In this document: positions 1-7,123 of the stretch, in pieces
Layout: each line of letters opens with the position of its first letter
How positions within the stretch are numbered: the first letter of the stretch is position 1
Origin: Nostoc sp. XA010
GTDB taxonomy: Bacteria; Cyanobacteriota; Cyanobacteriia; Cyanobacteriales; Nostocaceae
Length of the DNA stretch: 32,155 bases
Direction: 5' to 3'
Assembly (NCBI RefSeq): GCF_020829625.1
Contig: NZ_JAIVFX010000047.1
Span: 1-32,155, forward strand
Translations under genes and position numbers: made by a program
Notes under the pieces: model-generated
Seen by the model: the letters and a program-made list of their open reading frames with translations, nothing else
The model's database searches: none
Told to the model about the DNA's origin: nothing

Positions 1-158
1 CAAGCGGTCGCGTCATCAGCACTTGGGCTGATGTAATCAACCGGGCTAACCTGGGTATGGAAGTAATGCACGAGCGTAACGCTCACAACTTCCCCTTAGA
101 TTTGGCGGCTTTAGATGTTGCTCCTGTGGCTCTGACTGCTCCTGCTATCAACGGTTAA
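1..158 (+). CDS. psbA: Photosystem II D1 protein, C-terminal part (5' end outside the window)
   Basis: The open frame starting at base 3 gives the last 51 residues of D1, the reaction-centre subunit of photosystem II in the thylakoid membrane. The stretch HERNAHNFPLDLA carries the Mn4CaO5 cluster ligands known in D1 as His332, Glu333, His337, Asp342 and the carboxylate of Ala344. It is followed by a 16-residue extension ending PAING, the length usual in cyanobacteria, which the CtpA protease removes after Ala344. All ligands are intact, so this end looks functional. Which psbA paralogue it is cannot be told from this fragment. A strong terminator follows 49 bases after the stop. Confidence 0.97.
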   Translation, partial: SGRVISTWADVINRANLGMEVMHERNAHNFPLDLAALDVAPVALTAPAING

Positions 159-206
159 TCTAATCTGAGATACGCTATTCAGGCTTATCTAATCTATAAG
201 TAAAAG

Positions 207-234
207 ACGCTCTCCCGAAAGGGGGGGCGTTTTT
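207..234 (+). terminator. Rho-independent terminator of psbA
   Basis: A 10-base stem (207-216 with 221-230, two G-T wobbles) closes on a GAAA tetraloop and runs straight into a T tract at 230-234. Its position 49 bases after the psbA stop fits a monocistronic, strongly expressed psbA transcript. Confidence 0.9.
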
Positions 235-377
235 GCATTGGGTTAATTAGTACATTTTTTTGAGGTGCTATAGTTCAGAACTTAGGAAATAATTATCAAA
301 AAGTAAATTTTACGGGTAATAATTGCTAGCAGCGCAGATAATTGCCTCAAACCTCAACTATAAGGAGAAGCCAGGAA

Positions 378-887
378 ATGATTTTACACCGTGGGCGTAG
401 GGTAGTAGCTGCTTTGTTGCTGTCAGTTTTATTACTGACAACAGCCTGTACCCCAAAAGCACCTGGACGTTTTGACCAGGCGCAAAAAGAAAGCACTCAA
501 CAAAAAAAGGGTCTTGCGGTTGCTAAAAATGCAACTCAGGGTAGCCAATTTAATAAACTTTTCCCTAATTCAGGCGATGGTTACCAGCGCGTCTATAGCC
601 AAGAGAAAAAAGGCTTTGCAGAAGCGAAGTTGAAAAAAGGCGGTAAAGATATAGCATTACTGTCTATTTCTGATACCACCAGCACGCCTAGTGCAGCAGC
701 AAAGTTCTCGAAGAGTGCCAAAAAAATTGGCGGTTATCCCGCAGTGGAAGTTGGTAAGACGCAAACTGCAATTTTGGTAGGCAAGTACCAAGTAAAAGCA
801 CTTTCCCGTGATTCGTCATTTACAGCTAGCGATCGCGCAGATTGGCTAGAGAAGTTTAATCTTAATGGTCTGGCTAAACTGAAATGA
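378..887 (+). CDS. Putative lipoprotein of unknown function
   Basis: A 169-residue protein. The ATG at 378 is chosen because AAGGAG lies at 362-367; an upstream in-frame TTG at 342 has no such site and would lengthen the N-terminus before the signal. After a basic start (MILHRGRR) comes a hydrophobic stretch ending in the lipobox LTTAC, so residue 22 or so should be the lipid-modified cysteine and the protein should sit on a membrane facing the periplasm or thylakoid lumen. The mature part is lysine-rich and has no motif I recognise. The next gene starts 48 bases later with its own ribosome site, so the two may be co-transcribed. Function unknown. Confidence 0.8.
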   Translation: MILHRGRRVVAALLLSVLLLTTACTPKAPGRFDQAQKESTQQKKGLAVAKNATQGSQFNKLFPNSGDGYQRVYSQEKKGFAEAKLKKGGKDIALLSISDTTSTPSAAAKFSKSAKKIGGYPAVEVGKTQTAILVGKYQVKALSRDSSFTASDRADWLEKFNLNGLAKLK

Positions 888-935
888 TTTGCAGTACGAA
901 CATTCAGATAACAAAACCTAAATAAGGAGATTTTT

Positions 936-1823
936 GTGAGCAAATCGATTGCTGATTTGGTTGATCAATTGCCAACCGGTGGCTTGACCATTTCTATGTT
1001 AAAGTCCCTTGATTTTGTTGCTCCTGGAGAGTGGCAAAATACTGTCGGCTTTGTCAACACCATTAAGACTGTTACTGGCGAAGACGACGAAGATTTAATT
1101 CAACAAATTGGTGAGCGAGCAATTTATCTATTTAACGATAAATCCCAAGGATACCAAACAGCCTTGTGGTTATATCAAACCGTTGATGGTACAGATAAAG
1201 CACTTGGTGCAGCAGCTTTAGCTAACAAAGTTGGCGAGAAAATTCCATTATTGGGGTTTTTAAACTCTATCACTCCTAAACCTGATAAAGCTCAAACCAT
1301 CGATTTAACATTGAAATTAGTTGCTGAGTTAGTAGCCTTCTGTCAAATTAACGGCATTCCTGGAGATAGTATTGGGGATTTTGTCGCCTCTTTAGGTGAG
1401 TATAGTAGTGAGTCACTCATCCGCATGGTGGCATTAGTTTGCGTTGATGGTTTGATACCTCTGGGCCCAGACTTCATTAGCAAAGCGATATCGGGGCTTA
1501 ATCAGACAAATCCACAAGAATTAGAAAAAAACTCGACTTTTCAAAACATCAAAGATGTGATTCCAGGGAACAATGCTGGTAGTAAACTCAACTTTATTGG
1601 CGAAAGTTTTGACTCAGTTAAAGGTTGGATGAGTGGTATTGTCAGCGCGAATAATTTAACGCCACAAAAAGTTGCCCACAACTTGCAAAGTTTTGTCGAT
1701 GTTGCCGATGACAAGTTAGATTACCTTGCAGCGTTCCTGGATGTAGCAACTAATTATTATGAACACACCGGCACACAAACTTTAGCACGTCGCTTGATTG
1801 AGCGAGCGGTGGCTGAGATTTAG
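936..1823 (+). CDS. Conserved-looking soluble protein, function unknown
   Basis: A 295-residue protein that starts at GTG (936) behind a strong TAAGGAGA at 923-930. It has no signal peptide or clear membrane segment. The sequence is rich in helices and acidic residues, with phrases such as TGEDDEDLIQQIGERA and LARRLIERAVAEI at the two ends, and no catalytic motif that I recognise. It follows the lipoprotein gene by 48 bases and probably shares its transcript. The gene to its right is convergent. It is a real gene by its length, ribosome site and codon use; its role is not known to me. Confidence 0.8.
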   Translation: MSKSIADLVDQLPTGGLTISMLKSLDFVAPGEWQNTVGFVNTIKTVTGEDDEDLIQQIGERAIYLFNDKSQGYQTALWLYQTVDGTDKALGAAALANKVGEKIPLLGFLNSITPKPDKAQTIDLTLKLVAELVAFCQINGIPGDSIGDFVASLGEYSSESLIRMVALVCVDGLIPLGPDFISKAISGLNQTNPQELEKNSTFQNIKDVIPGNNAGSKLNFIGESFDSVKGWMSGIVSANNLTPQKVAHNLQSFVDVADDKLDYLAAFLDVATNYYEHTGTQTLARRLIERAVAEI

Positions 1824-1827
1824 GTTG

Positions 1828-1887
1828 ATTGGGAGTGGGGAGCAGAGGAAGAAGAACCAATGCCCCATGCCCAATAGCCCACACCAA
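1828..1887. repeat. Degenerate purine-rich and CCCATGCCC-type spacer repeat
   Basis: The gap between two convergent genes is filled by GGGAGTGGGGAGCAG followed by CAATGCCCCATGCCC. These are the low-complexity 7- to 8-base repeat words common between genes in Nostoc. No canonical terminator is visible, so transcripts from both sides may end in or across this repeat. Confidence 0.6.
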
Positions 1888-2607
1888 TTAGGGTAAACGC
1901 AAATCTGCTGCGATCGCATATAAGTAAGGTTGAAAAATAGCTAAGTTTTCCAATTTATCAAACTTACCTGTTTGCGAACCTGGGTCAAAGGCAGTGGTAA
2001 TTACGTAAAGTTTATTGCCATCAAAGGCAACATGGCCGATATGTTGCTCTTGTACTCCACCTTTTTGCTTGAGTCCGGCGAAACCATAGCGGATTCCCTG
2101 AAGCTTTCCAACGGGTACTGGTTGGGGTGGGTAGGTTAAGAAAGTAATCTCTTTTCCATATTCACCCTGACGGTCTTTGGCAAAAGCAGCATAGTGGTCT
2201 GCAACCCAAGCCTTGAGTGCTGATAATATCTGGGTTTGATATTTGGAACTTTGGTAGTCCACTTGGGAACCAGGTGGAATACCAACAGCTACGAGTTTCT
2301 TTTGGAAATCATCGTTGTTTGCTAATGGGTAAACGTTAATCTCAACTGTACCCAAAAGTTCCTTTTTGGACGAAACACACAATAAAGGCGCATTTCCCTT
2401 ACAAGGAGCAACTTGCCAATTTGTTGGAGCAGCATTATTTCCCAGAATTTTCTGCCAGATATTTCCCTCATTAGGGTTAGGAAGTTTTGCAACGGCGGGG
2501 GATTTTACCACTTTGGGTGCAGAAAATAGAGGGAGAACAAATTTTGCTCCCACTGGTATTAACACCAGCAAAATACAACCTAGTAATAAATGATAAAGTC
2601 GTAACAT
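1888..2607 (-). CDS. Membrane-anchored protein of unknown function
   Basis: A 239-residue protein with one N-terminal hydrophobic segment (about residues 5-27, LLLGCILLVLIPVGAKFVLP) that should act as an uncleaved anchor or signal. The rest looks like an extracytoplasmic domain with alternating short strands; two cysteines (in the region APCKGNAPLLCVS) could form a disulphide. I recognise no enzyme motif. The start is the ATG at 2607; no good ribosome site is evident before it. It stands alone and is convergent with the gene at 936. A role at the membrane surface is inference only. Confidence 0.7.
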   Translation of the reverse strand: MLRLYHLLLGCILLVLIPVGAKFVLPLFSAPKVVKSPAVAKLPNPNEGNIWQKILGNNAAPTNWQVAPCKGNAPLLCVSSKKELLGTVEINVYPLANNDDFQKKLVAVGIPPGSQVDYQSSKYQTQILSALKAWVADHYAAFAKDRQGEYGKEITFLTYPPQPVPVGKLQGIRYGFAGLKQKGGVQEQHIGHVAFDGNKLYVITTAFDPGSQTGKFDKLENLAIFQPYLYAIAADLRLP

Positions 2608-2974
2608 TTTCTTGAAAATCCAGAGCCAAGGATTGCAGACTAACGATATCTACAATACTTTATGGATACACAGGAAGATACATTTATATTGCTGCAAATT
2701 CCGTAAATGGAATTCAACAAACTATCGCTCTCTATTACTCTGAAAAAATAAAATATTTGTAGGTTGGATTTAACTTTAGTGTTACCCAACGAAAGCAATG
2801 ATTCTTAGTATTAGCTTATCCTGCGGGAAGCCGCTTCTCTAGGTGACGCTCTCGCGTTTGCGTCTACTGTCAACTAGCGAGGGTAATACGGCATAGCTAT
2901 AAAATATTCCAGCAGAGTGCAGCCTTTGGCTTTATCTGCTGGAGACTCTAAATGAGAAATTTTTAGGAATCGAC
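2608..2974. other. Intergenic region with repeats and a hairpin
   Basis: The first 140 bases are AT-rich and presumably hold the promoter of the leftward gene ending at 1888, though no clear -10/-35 pair can be picked out. Bases 2819-2866 hold a GC-rich interspersed repeat (TCCTGCGGGAAGCCGC and following), of a kind scattered through Nostoc genomes. The right end carries the rbp terminator hairpin listed separately. No gene is seen. Confidence 0.6.
2899..2942 (-). terminator. Hairpin terminator of the rbp gene
   Basis: Bases 2909-2916 (CCAGCAGA) pair perfectly with 2935-2942, and an inner AGCC/GGCT stem at 2921-2931 stacks inside. Read on the minus strand the hairpin is followed by AATATTTTATAG, a weak U-rich tail, 33 bases after the rbp stop codon. 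Confidence 0.65.
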
Positions 2975-3286
2975 TTAGTAGCGATTATTGTTGCGGCGAG
3001 GACTAGCGCCACCCCAGCTACCACCAGAGGAGTTACTTCTTTCCTCACGAGGTTTAGCTTTGTTCACTTTCAAATCACGTCCCATCCACTCAGCACCATC
3101 AAGTGCATCGATGGCAGCTTGTTCTTGCGTGTCTGATTCCATTTCCACAAAAGCGAACCCACGCGGCCGGCCTGTTTCCCGATCTGTGGGTAGTTGAACA
3201 CGATTTACTGTTCCGTATTCTGCAAAAGCCTGCTTTAGGTCCTCTTCTGTAACCTGATAGGACAGGTTCCCGACGTAAATTGACAT
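2975..3286 (-). CDS. rbp: RRM-type RNA-binding protein (Rbp family)
   Basis: A 103-residue protein with a single RNA recognition motif. RNP2 is IYVGNL (residues 3-8) and RNP1 is RGFAFVEM (42-49), with the aromatic residues that stack on RNA all present. After the RRM comes a short tail rich in Gly, Ser, Asn and Arg, ending RRNNNRY, as in the glycine-tailed Rbp proteins of cyanobacteria. These bind mRNA and several are induced by cold; RNA binding is known for the family, cold induction here is inference. The ATG at 3286 is chosen over a longer frame starting at 3349 because GGAG precedes it and MSIYVGNL is the usual family start. A long AT-rich leader lies upstream and a hairpin terminator downstream. 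Confidence 0.93.
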   Translation of the reverse strand: MSIYVGNLSYQVTEEDLKQAFAEYGTVNRVQLPTDRETGRPRGFAFVEMESDTQEQAAIDALDGAEWMGRDLKVNKAKPREERSNSSGGSWGGASPRRNNNRY

Positions 3287-3682
3287 AGAAATCTCCGAAT
3301 TCAGGGAGTGTAGATAGTTAAATTCGGAGAGACACTTTTTAGAAATCAAAACGAGTTACTCAACCGAAAATAATCTTTACACCCATGAGTCTACCACAGC
3401 CTTCACCCTTTGAATATCGTCTTATTGTGAATTTTATTCACAAATCAAACCTTAAGAGTAGGTTTGTAGACTTCTCCAATGACTGGCTTTTGTTGCTTGT
3501 ATTATACAAGTTACACTTTTAACATGAAACCACAATCAACTAGCGATCGCGCTGCTATTTAGTGTTTTGAAAATTATGCTGTGGACTAAGGGGTAAAGAT
3601 TATTATCGGTATTGGGGTTAATCATATCATGATTAACTGTTTTAAAAGCAAATTAAAAAATATTCATCCTGAAATGCCCCAT
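3287..3682. other. Leader and promoter region of rbp
   Basis: These 396 bases lie upstream of rbp and downstream of the CysQ-like gene, both on the minus strand. The sequence is AT-rich and holds a HIP1 site (near 3542) and the perfect inverted repeat at 3617-3637. Long 5' leaders are known for cold-induced cyanobacterial rbp genes, so part of this may be transcribed. No open frame is convincing. Confidence 0.5.
3617..3637. promoter_or_regulatory. Perfect 9-base inverted repeat, possible operator
   Basis: GTTAATCAT and ATGATTAAC are exact reverse complements separated by three bases (ATC). There is no T run on either side, which speaks against a terminator for the CysQ-like gene. It lies about 330 bases upstream of the rbp start. 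The symmetry fits a dimeric regulator site, but no known consensus is recognised. Confidence 0.4.
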
Positions 3683-4543
3683 TTAGCTATGCTCAAACTG
3701 CGCTAAAATCCTTTCTGCTTCTTTACACAGCACCTCGTGATATTCGCCGTTACTAGCCAGCAAACCTCCCCATTGATTGATATCACCAGTGTTGTACTGC
3801 AACGGAGTACCGTCAAAGTGGGTAAATTTACCACCAGCTTCTGTTAAAATCAATTCTGGTGCTGCCATATCCCAATCTTTGGGCGCAGACTTGCCGGAAA
3901 GAGAAATATAGATATCTGCCTGTTGCTCGACTATGGTGGCGATTTTGCAACCTACACTGCCCACAGATTTATGATTTTGACAAGGTAACTTTTGTAATAA
4001 GTAATCTAAGCGTTGGTTGCGGTGAGAACGACTAACGACTAAGGTTAAATCCTCAATTCGTTTGCCTGACGACACTTGTAAAGGAACAGAACCATCAGGA
4101 GTTTCTACAAATGTACCCCCGCCTTTGATAGCGTAATATAACTTTTTAGCCTCTGGGATTGCCACCACTGCCAAAACTGGGCGTGTTTCCTTGACTAAAG
4201 CAATATGAACTGCATAGTCTCCAGTTTTTTCGATAAAGTCTCGTGTGCCATCCAAAGGGTCAATTATCCATACCCAAGGTGGGGAAGGCTGTGCTACACC
4301 AGTTGGAGATTGATAGGTTTCTTCGCTAATATAAGCAAAATCTTCATTGCCCAAACTTGCTTGTAGTGCCTGCAAAATGTATTGACTTACAGCTACATCG
4401 GCGACGGTAACAGGTTCATTTTGTTTATATTTTACATCTAAATTAGGATCTTTTGCAGTCCCGTGATAATACGATCGCAGTATATCTGCTGCGCCCCAAC
4501 CTACCTCACGAGCGATCGCTAATATTTCTTTTAAGTCTTTCAT
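3683..4543 (-). CDS. cysQ: 3'(2'),5'-bisphosphate nucleotidase / inositol monophosphatase family protein
   Basis: A 286-residue enzyme of the Mg-dependent, Li-sensitive phosphatase fold. The metal-binding residues are visible: Glu-Glu at 74-75 (SEET), DPLDGT at 95-100, and WDMAAPE at 224-230 with Asp225. The phrase WIIDPLDGTRDF fits CysQ-type enzymes better than housekeeping inositol monophosphatases; CysQ removes the 3' phosphate from PAP, the by-product of sulphate assimilation. Substrate choice cannot be settled from motifs alone, so inositol phosphate or a sugar bisphosphate remain possible. The PfkB kinase gene lies 27 bases upstream on the same strand, so they are probably one transcript. 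Confidence 0.85.
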   Translation of the reverse strand: MKDLKEILAIAREVGWGAADILRSYYHGTAKDPNLDVKYKQNEPVTVADVAVSQYILQALQASLGNEDFAYISEETYQSPTGVAQPSPPWVWIIDPLDGTRDFIEKTGDYAVHIALVKETRPVLAVVAIPEAKKLYYAIKGGGTFVETPDGSVPLQVSSGKRIEDLTLVVSRSHRNQRLDYLLQKLPCQNHKSVGSVGCKIATIVEQQADIYISLSGKSAPKDWDMAAPELILTEAGGKFTHFDGTPLQYNTGDINQWGGLLASNGEYHEVLCKEAERILAQFEHS

Positions 4544-4570
4544 TAAATTTGGCCTTATTAACTTGACTAC

Positions 4571-5467
4571 TCAGCACTTTAAATCCATCCAGCGCCGAGT
4601 GCCAAAAAATTTACAGGAATCAGCAGCAATATTAGCTGCCAGTGCCAGTGCATCAGTAAAGCTTTCCCTTAAAATGTAATGACAAAAAGCACCGTGGAAA
4701 ATATCTCCAGCCCCTAATGTATCAACTGCTTGAATCTGCGGTACATGTACGATACCAGTTTTGGTGCAACTCAAGTATTCAATTGGTTTTTGTCCGTGGG
4801 TAATGGCAATGTGAGGAATGTCAAATCCTCTCAGATAGGTAAAAACGTCTTCTCCAGTCTGGCAGCTAGGGGGATAAAAATTAGCCGAACAGATGGCATA
4901 ATTTACAAACGGTAGAATTTGCTCAAATCCAGGCTTCCAACTCCCACCATCAATTACTACTGGGATATTCTTGACTTTAGCGATTTGAGCTATGGCATAA
5001 CTAACCGCCATTTGATGTCCATCAATCAGTACTATATCAACATTTTGCAAAATATCTGGCGGGATAGATGCGCTATTGGCTTGAGTTTTGACAGCATTGA
5101 TGGAAACTACAGCTCGTTCACCCGTAGCTTGGGTGACAATGATTGAGGAGACAGGCGGTGCTAAATCAGTGGTAGGCTCAAGGTCTGCGATCGCAACTTT
5201 GTAATTTGCCAAATCACCCCGAATTAGCTCCGTCATGGGGTGAGAACCCACTACACCCAAGACTGTAGCCTGATTTCCTAAATGGCTGAAAGTCACAGCC
5301 GCGTTTGTAGCTGGTCCCCCTGCTGCCACAGTATAGTCAGTGGCGACAATCTTCTGATTATTCTTAGGGGCAGAGTTAGCAAGGTAAATCAAATCTAAGG
5401 TTACTAAACCTATAAATAACCCACGATGCGATTTTGGATTTTGGATTTTGGATTTTAGATTATCCAT
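4571..5467 (-). CDS. PfkB family carbohydrate kinase
   Basis: A 298-residue ribokinase-fold sugar kinase. The first signature is the glycine-rich GGPATNAA (50-57); the second is DTLGAGD (249-255), with Asp255 as the expected catalytic base and the glycines forming the anion hole. The substrate is not predictable from sequence. The N-terminus is odd: residues 3-13 (NLKSKIQNPKS) are the translation of a heptamer repeat, and no ATG or GTG lies in frame between the repeat and the first conserved strand (GLFIGL). The start codon therefore appears to be supplied by the repeat edge, without a Shine-Dalgarno site. It precedes the CysQ-like gene by 27 bases. Confidence 0.88.
   Translation of the reverse strand: MDNLKSKIQNPKSHRGLFIGLVTLDLIYLANSAPKNNQKIVATDYTVAAGGPATNAAVTFSHLGNQATVLGVVGSHPMTELIRGDLANYKVAIADLEPTTDLAPPVSSIIVTQATGERAVVSINAVKTQANSASIPPDILQNVDIVLIDGHQMAVSYAIAQIAKVKNIPVVIDGGSWKPGFEQILPFVNYAICSANFYPPSCQTGEDVFTYLRGFDIPHIAITHGQKPIEYLSCTKTGIVHVPQIQAVDTLGAGDIFHGAFCHYILRESFTDALALAANIAADSCKFFGTRRWMDLKC
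5432..5459. repeat. Heptamer tandem repeat (TTTTGGA/TTTTAGA) inside the PfkB gene start
   Basis: Three copies of TTTTGGA and one of TTTTAGA in a row. On the minus strand they read as codons 3-12 of the PfkB gene. The same four-heptamer pattern recurs at 24571-24598 inside nifJ. Confidence 0.9.
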
Positions 5468-5508
5468 TTGTCATATATTTTCGTATAGGTGCATAAATTA
5501 TTATTTTT

Positions 5509-5547
5509 AACTCCAAACTCTTAACTCTTAACTCCTAACCCTTACTC
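5509..5547. repeat. Heptamer tandem repeat forming the rsmI leader
   Basis: Five heptamers of the AACTCTT type (AACTCCA, AACTCTT twice, AACTCCT, AACCCTT) and a partial sixth (ACTC) run directly into the rsmI ATG. No Shine-Dalgarno sequence is present. Confidence 0.9.
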
Positions 5548-6408
5548 ATGCAAACCGATCCAAAACCAAGAACACTTTACGTTGTCGGCACACCAATTGG
5601 CAATCTGGAAGATATAACCTTTCGGGCGGTGCGAATTTTACAGACTGTAGATATCATTGCTGCGGAAGACACTCGTCATACTGGGAAATTATTACAGCAT
5701 TTTCAAGTTAAGACTCCCCAGGTGAGTTACCACGAACACAATCGTACCAGCCGCATCCCAGAATTATTAGAGCATTTAGTTAACAATAAAGCGATCGCTC
5801 TGGTGAGCGATGCTGGAATGCCAGGAATTTCCGATCCTGGATATGAACTGGTGAAAGCCTGTATTGAGGCGGGAATTACAGTAGTTCCCATTCCTGGCGC
5901 TAGTGCAGCAATTACGGCATTGAGTGCATCTGGATTACCAACGGATCGGTTTGTCTTTGAAGGCTTTCTCCCAGCTAAAAGTCAACAGAGACAAGAATAT
6001 TTAGAATCTCTGCAAACAGAATCTCGTACATTGATTTTTTACGAATCACCCCACCGTTTGCGAGATACTTTACAAGACTTAGCTCTTGTTTGGGGAAGCG
6101 ATCGCCAAATTGTGTTAGGGCGGGAGTTAACTAAATTGTATGAGGAATTTTGGCGGGGGACAATTGCCGAGGCGATCGCTCACTATAACCAACGAGAACC
6201 CCAAGGTGAATATACATTAGTAGTGGCAGGAATTCCAGCTAGTCAGCCCCAACTCACAGAAGAGGAACTGAAAGCCGAATTGAAACAGTTAATTAGTCAG
6301 GGGATATCGCGATCGCAAGCTAGCCGTCAGTTAGCAAAATTTACCTCCCTTCCCCGTCGTCAACTTTATCAACTAGCTCTTTCTATAGTCGTCACTACTG
6401 AGTTGTGA
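5548..6408 (+). CDS. rsmI: 16S rRNA (cytidine1402-2'-O)-methyltransferase
   Basis: A 286-residue member of the tetrapyrrole-methylase-fold family. The N-terminal GTPIGNLEDIT (from residue 14) is the RsmI hallmark, followed by AAEDTRHTGKLL, VSDAGMPGISDPG and YESPHRL, all typical of this enzyme. RsmI methylates the ribose of C1402 in the 30S decoding centre using S-adenosylmethionine. Length is normal and nothing is missing; the C-terminal helices (SQASRQLAKFTSLPRR) are also present. The gene is divergent from the PfkB gene, and its entire visible leader next to the start is a heptamer repeat, so translation may be leaderless-like or rely on weak initiation. Confidence 0.95.
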   Translation: MQTDPKPRTLYVVGTPIGNLEDITFRAVRILQTVDIIAAEDTRHTGKLLQHFQVKTPQVSYHEHNRTSRIPELLEHLVNNKAIALVSDAGMPGISDPGYELVKACIEAGITVVPIPGASAAITALSASGLPTDRFVFEGFLPAKSQQRQEYLESLQTESRTLIFYESPHRLRDTLQDLALVWGSDRQIVLGRELTKLYEEFWRGTIAEAIAHYNQREPQGEYTLVVAGIPASQPQLTEEELKAELKQLISQGISRSQASRQLAKFTSLPRRQLYQLALSIVVTTEL

Positions 6409-6786
6409 GCAACTAATACCGCAAGGCGGAAGTCAACCCCTACGGGGAAGTCAAAAGTCAAAAGTTACGCATAATAATTGTATTCCGAGCTTCTTGCGCC
6501 ATTTGAAATGGTATCTTTATTTACCCTGTGGTGTACTAATGCCGCTTTTGTATAATCACAATATTTGCAAAAGCGATGCTCCCGACTCTAAGTTATGCAC
6601 AACCGTAACTAGGAGGCAAATACTAACTTTGTATATTTATCCTCAAAGACAACCTGATGAATATTCAAATGATATCTAAAGATTTTTGATATTAGTTCTC
6701 TAGATAGATCAGGAATTTTGGATGAAAACTTTAATATGAAATAGTCAAAAGCAAACAAATAAGATTCTCAACAAAGGAGAAATTCA
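6409..6786. other. Intergenic region between rsmI and the GlsB/YeaQ gene
   Basis: The left third is the MITE-like copy. The remainder is AT-rich and must hold the promoter for the gene at 6787. A 61-codon frame from 6494 runs out of the repeat and is not convincing as a gene. Confidence 0.55.
6414..6538. mobile_element. MITE-like element, copy 1
   Basis: About 125 bases opening with TAATACCGCAAGGCGGAAGTC, then AAAAGTC heptamers, and closing with CCTGTGGTGTACTA. The same layout occurs at 15920-16028, where the ends are TAGTACCGC and CTGTACTA. The outer bases are an imperfect inverted repeat flanked by TA. This copy carries an extra small palindrome (CCCCTACGGGG). No protein is encoded, so movement would need a transposase from elsewhere. 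Confidence 0.6.
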
Positions 6787-7065
6787 ATGGGTAACATTAT
6801 TGCTTGGCTGGTTTTGGGTTTAATTGCAGGTGCGTTAGCTAAGTTATTTTATCCAGGAACCCAAGGTGGCGGTATTGTCTCCACCATCATATTAGGAATA
6901 CTTGGAGCAGTAGTCGGTGGTTATTTGGGTCAAACCTTACTAGGCAGTGGTTCGGCAGCAGCCGCATCTGCTGGAGCGTTCTCCCTTGGAAGCATTTTAT
7001 TTGCTGTTCTTGGCGCTATGCTACTAATTTTCATTTGGGGTTTAGTGACTCGGCGATCAGCGTAA
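6787..7065 (+). CDS. GlsB/YeaQ/YmgE family stress-response membrane protein
   Basis: A 92-residue, very hydrophobic protein of the transglycosylase-associated family (a historic name; no enzyme activity is implied). Three membrane segments are visible, at about residues 3-20, 30-51 and 65-87, with the family's glycine-rich turns and the loop YPGTQGGG. AAAGGAG at 6774-6780 gives a good ribosome site. Members are small inner-membrane proteins often raised by stress. The next gene, a YflT-like protein, starts 58 bases later on the same strand, and the pair probably form one stress-related transcript. Confidence 0.9.
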   Translation: MGNIIAWLVLGLIAGALAKLFYPGTQGGGIVSTIILGILGAVVGGYLGQTLLGSGSAAAASAGAFSLGSILFAVLGAMLLIFIWGLVTRRSA

Positions 7066-7123
7066 TTGCCTCCTATCAGCTAACACTCTTGGGAATTGCT
7101 TAAAACTGCAATAAACCGATAAA

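Noticed and set aside
6494..6679. 61-codon open frame on the plus strand
   Set aside because: It starts inside the MITE-like element, has no ribosome site and resembles nothing known.
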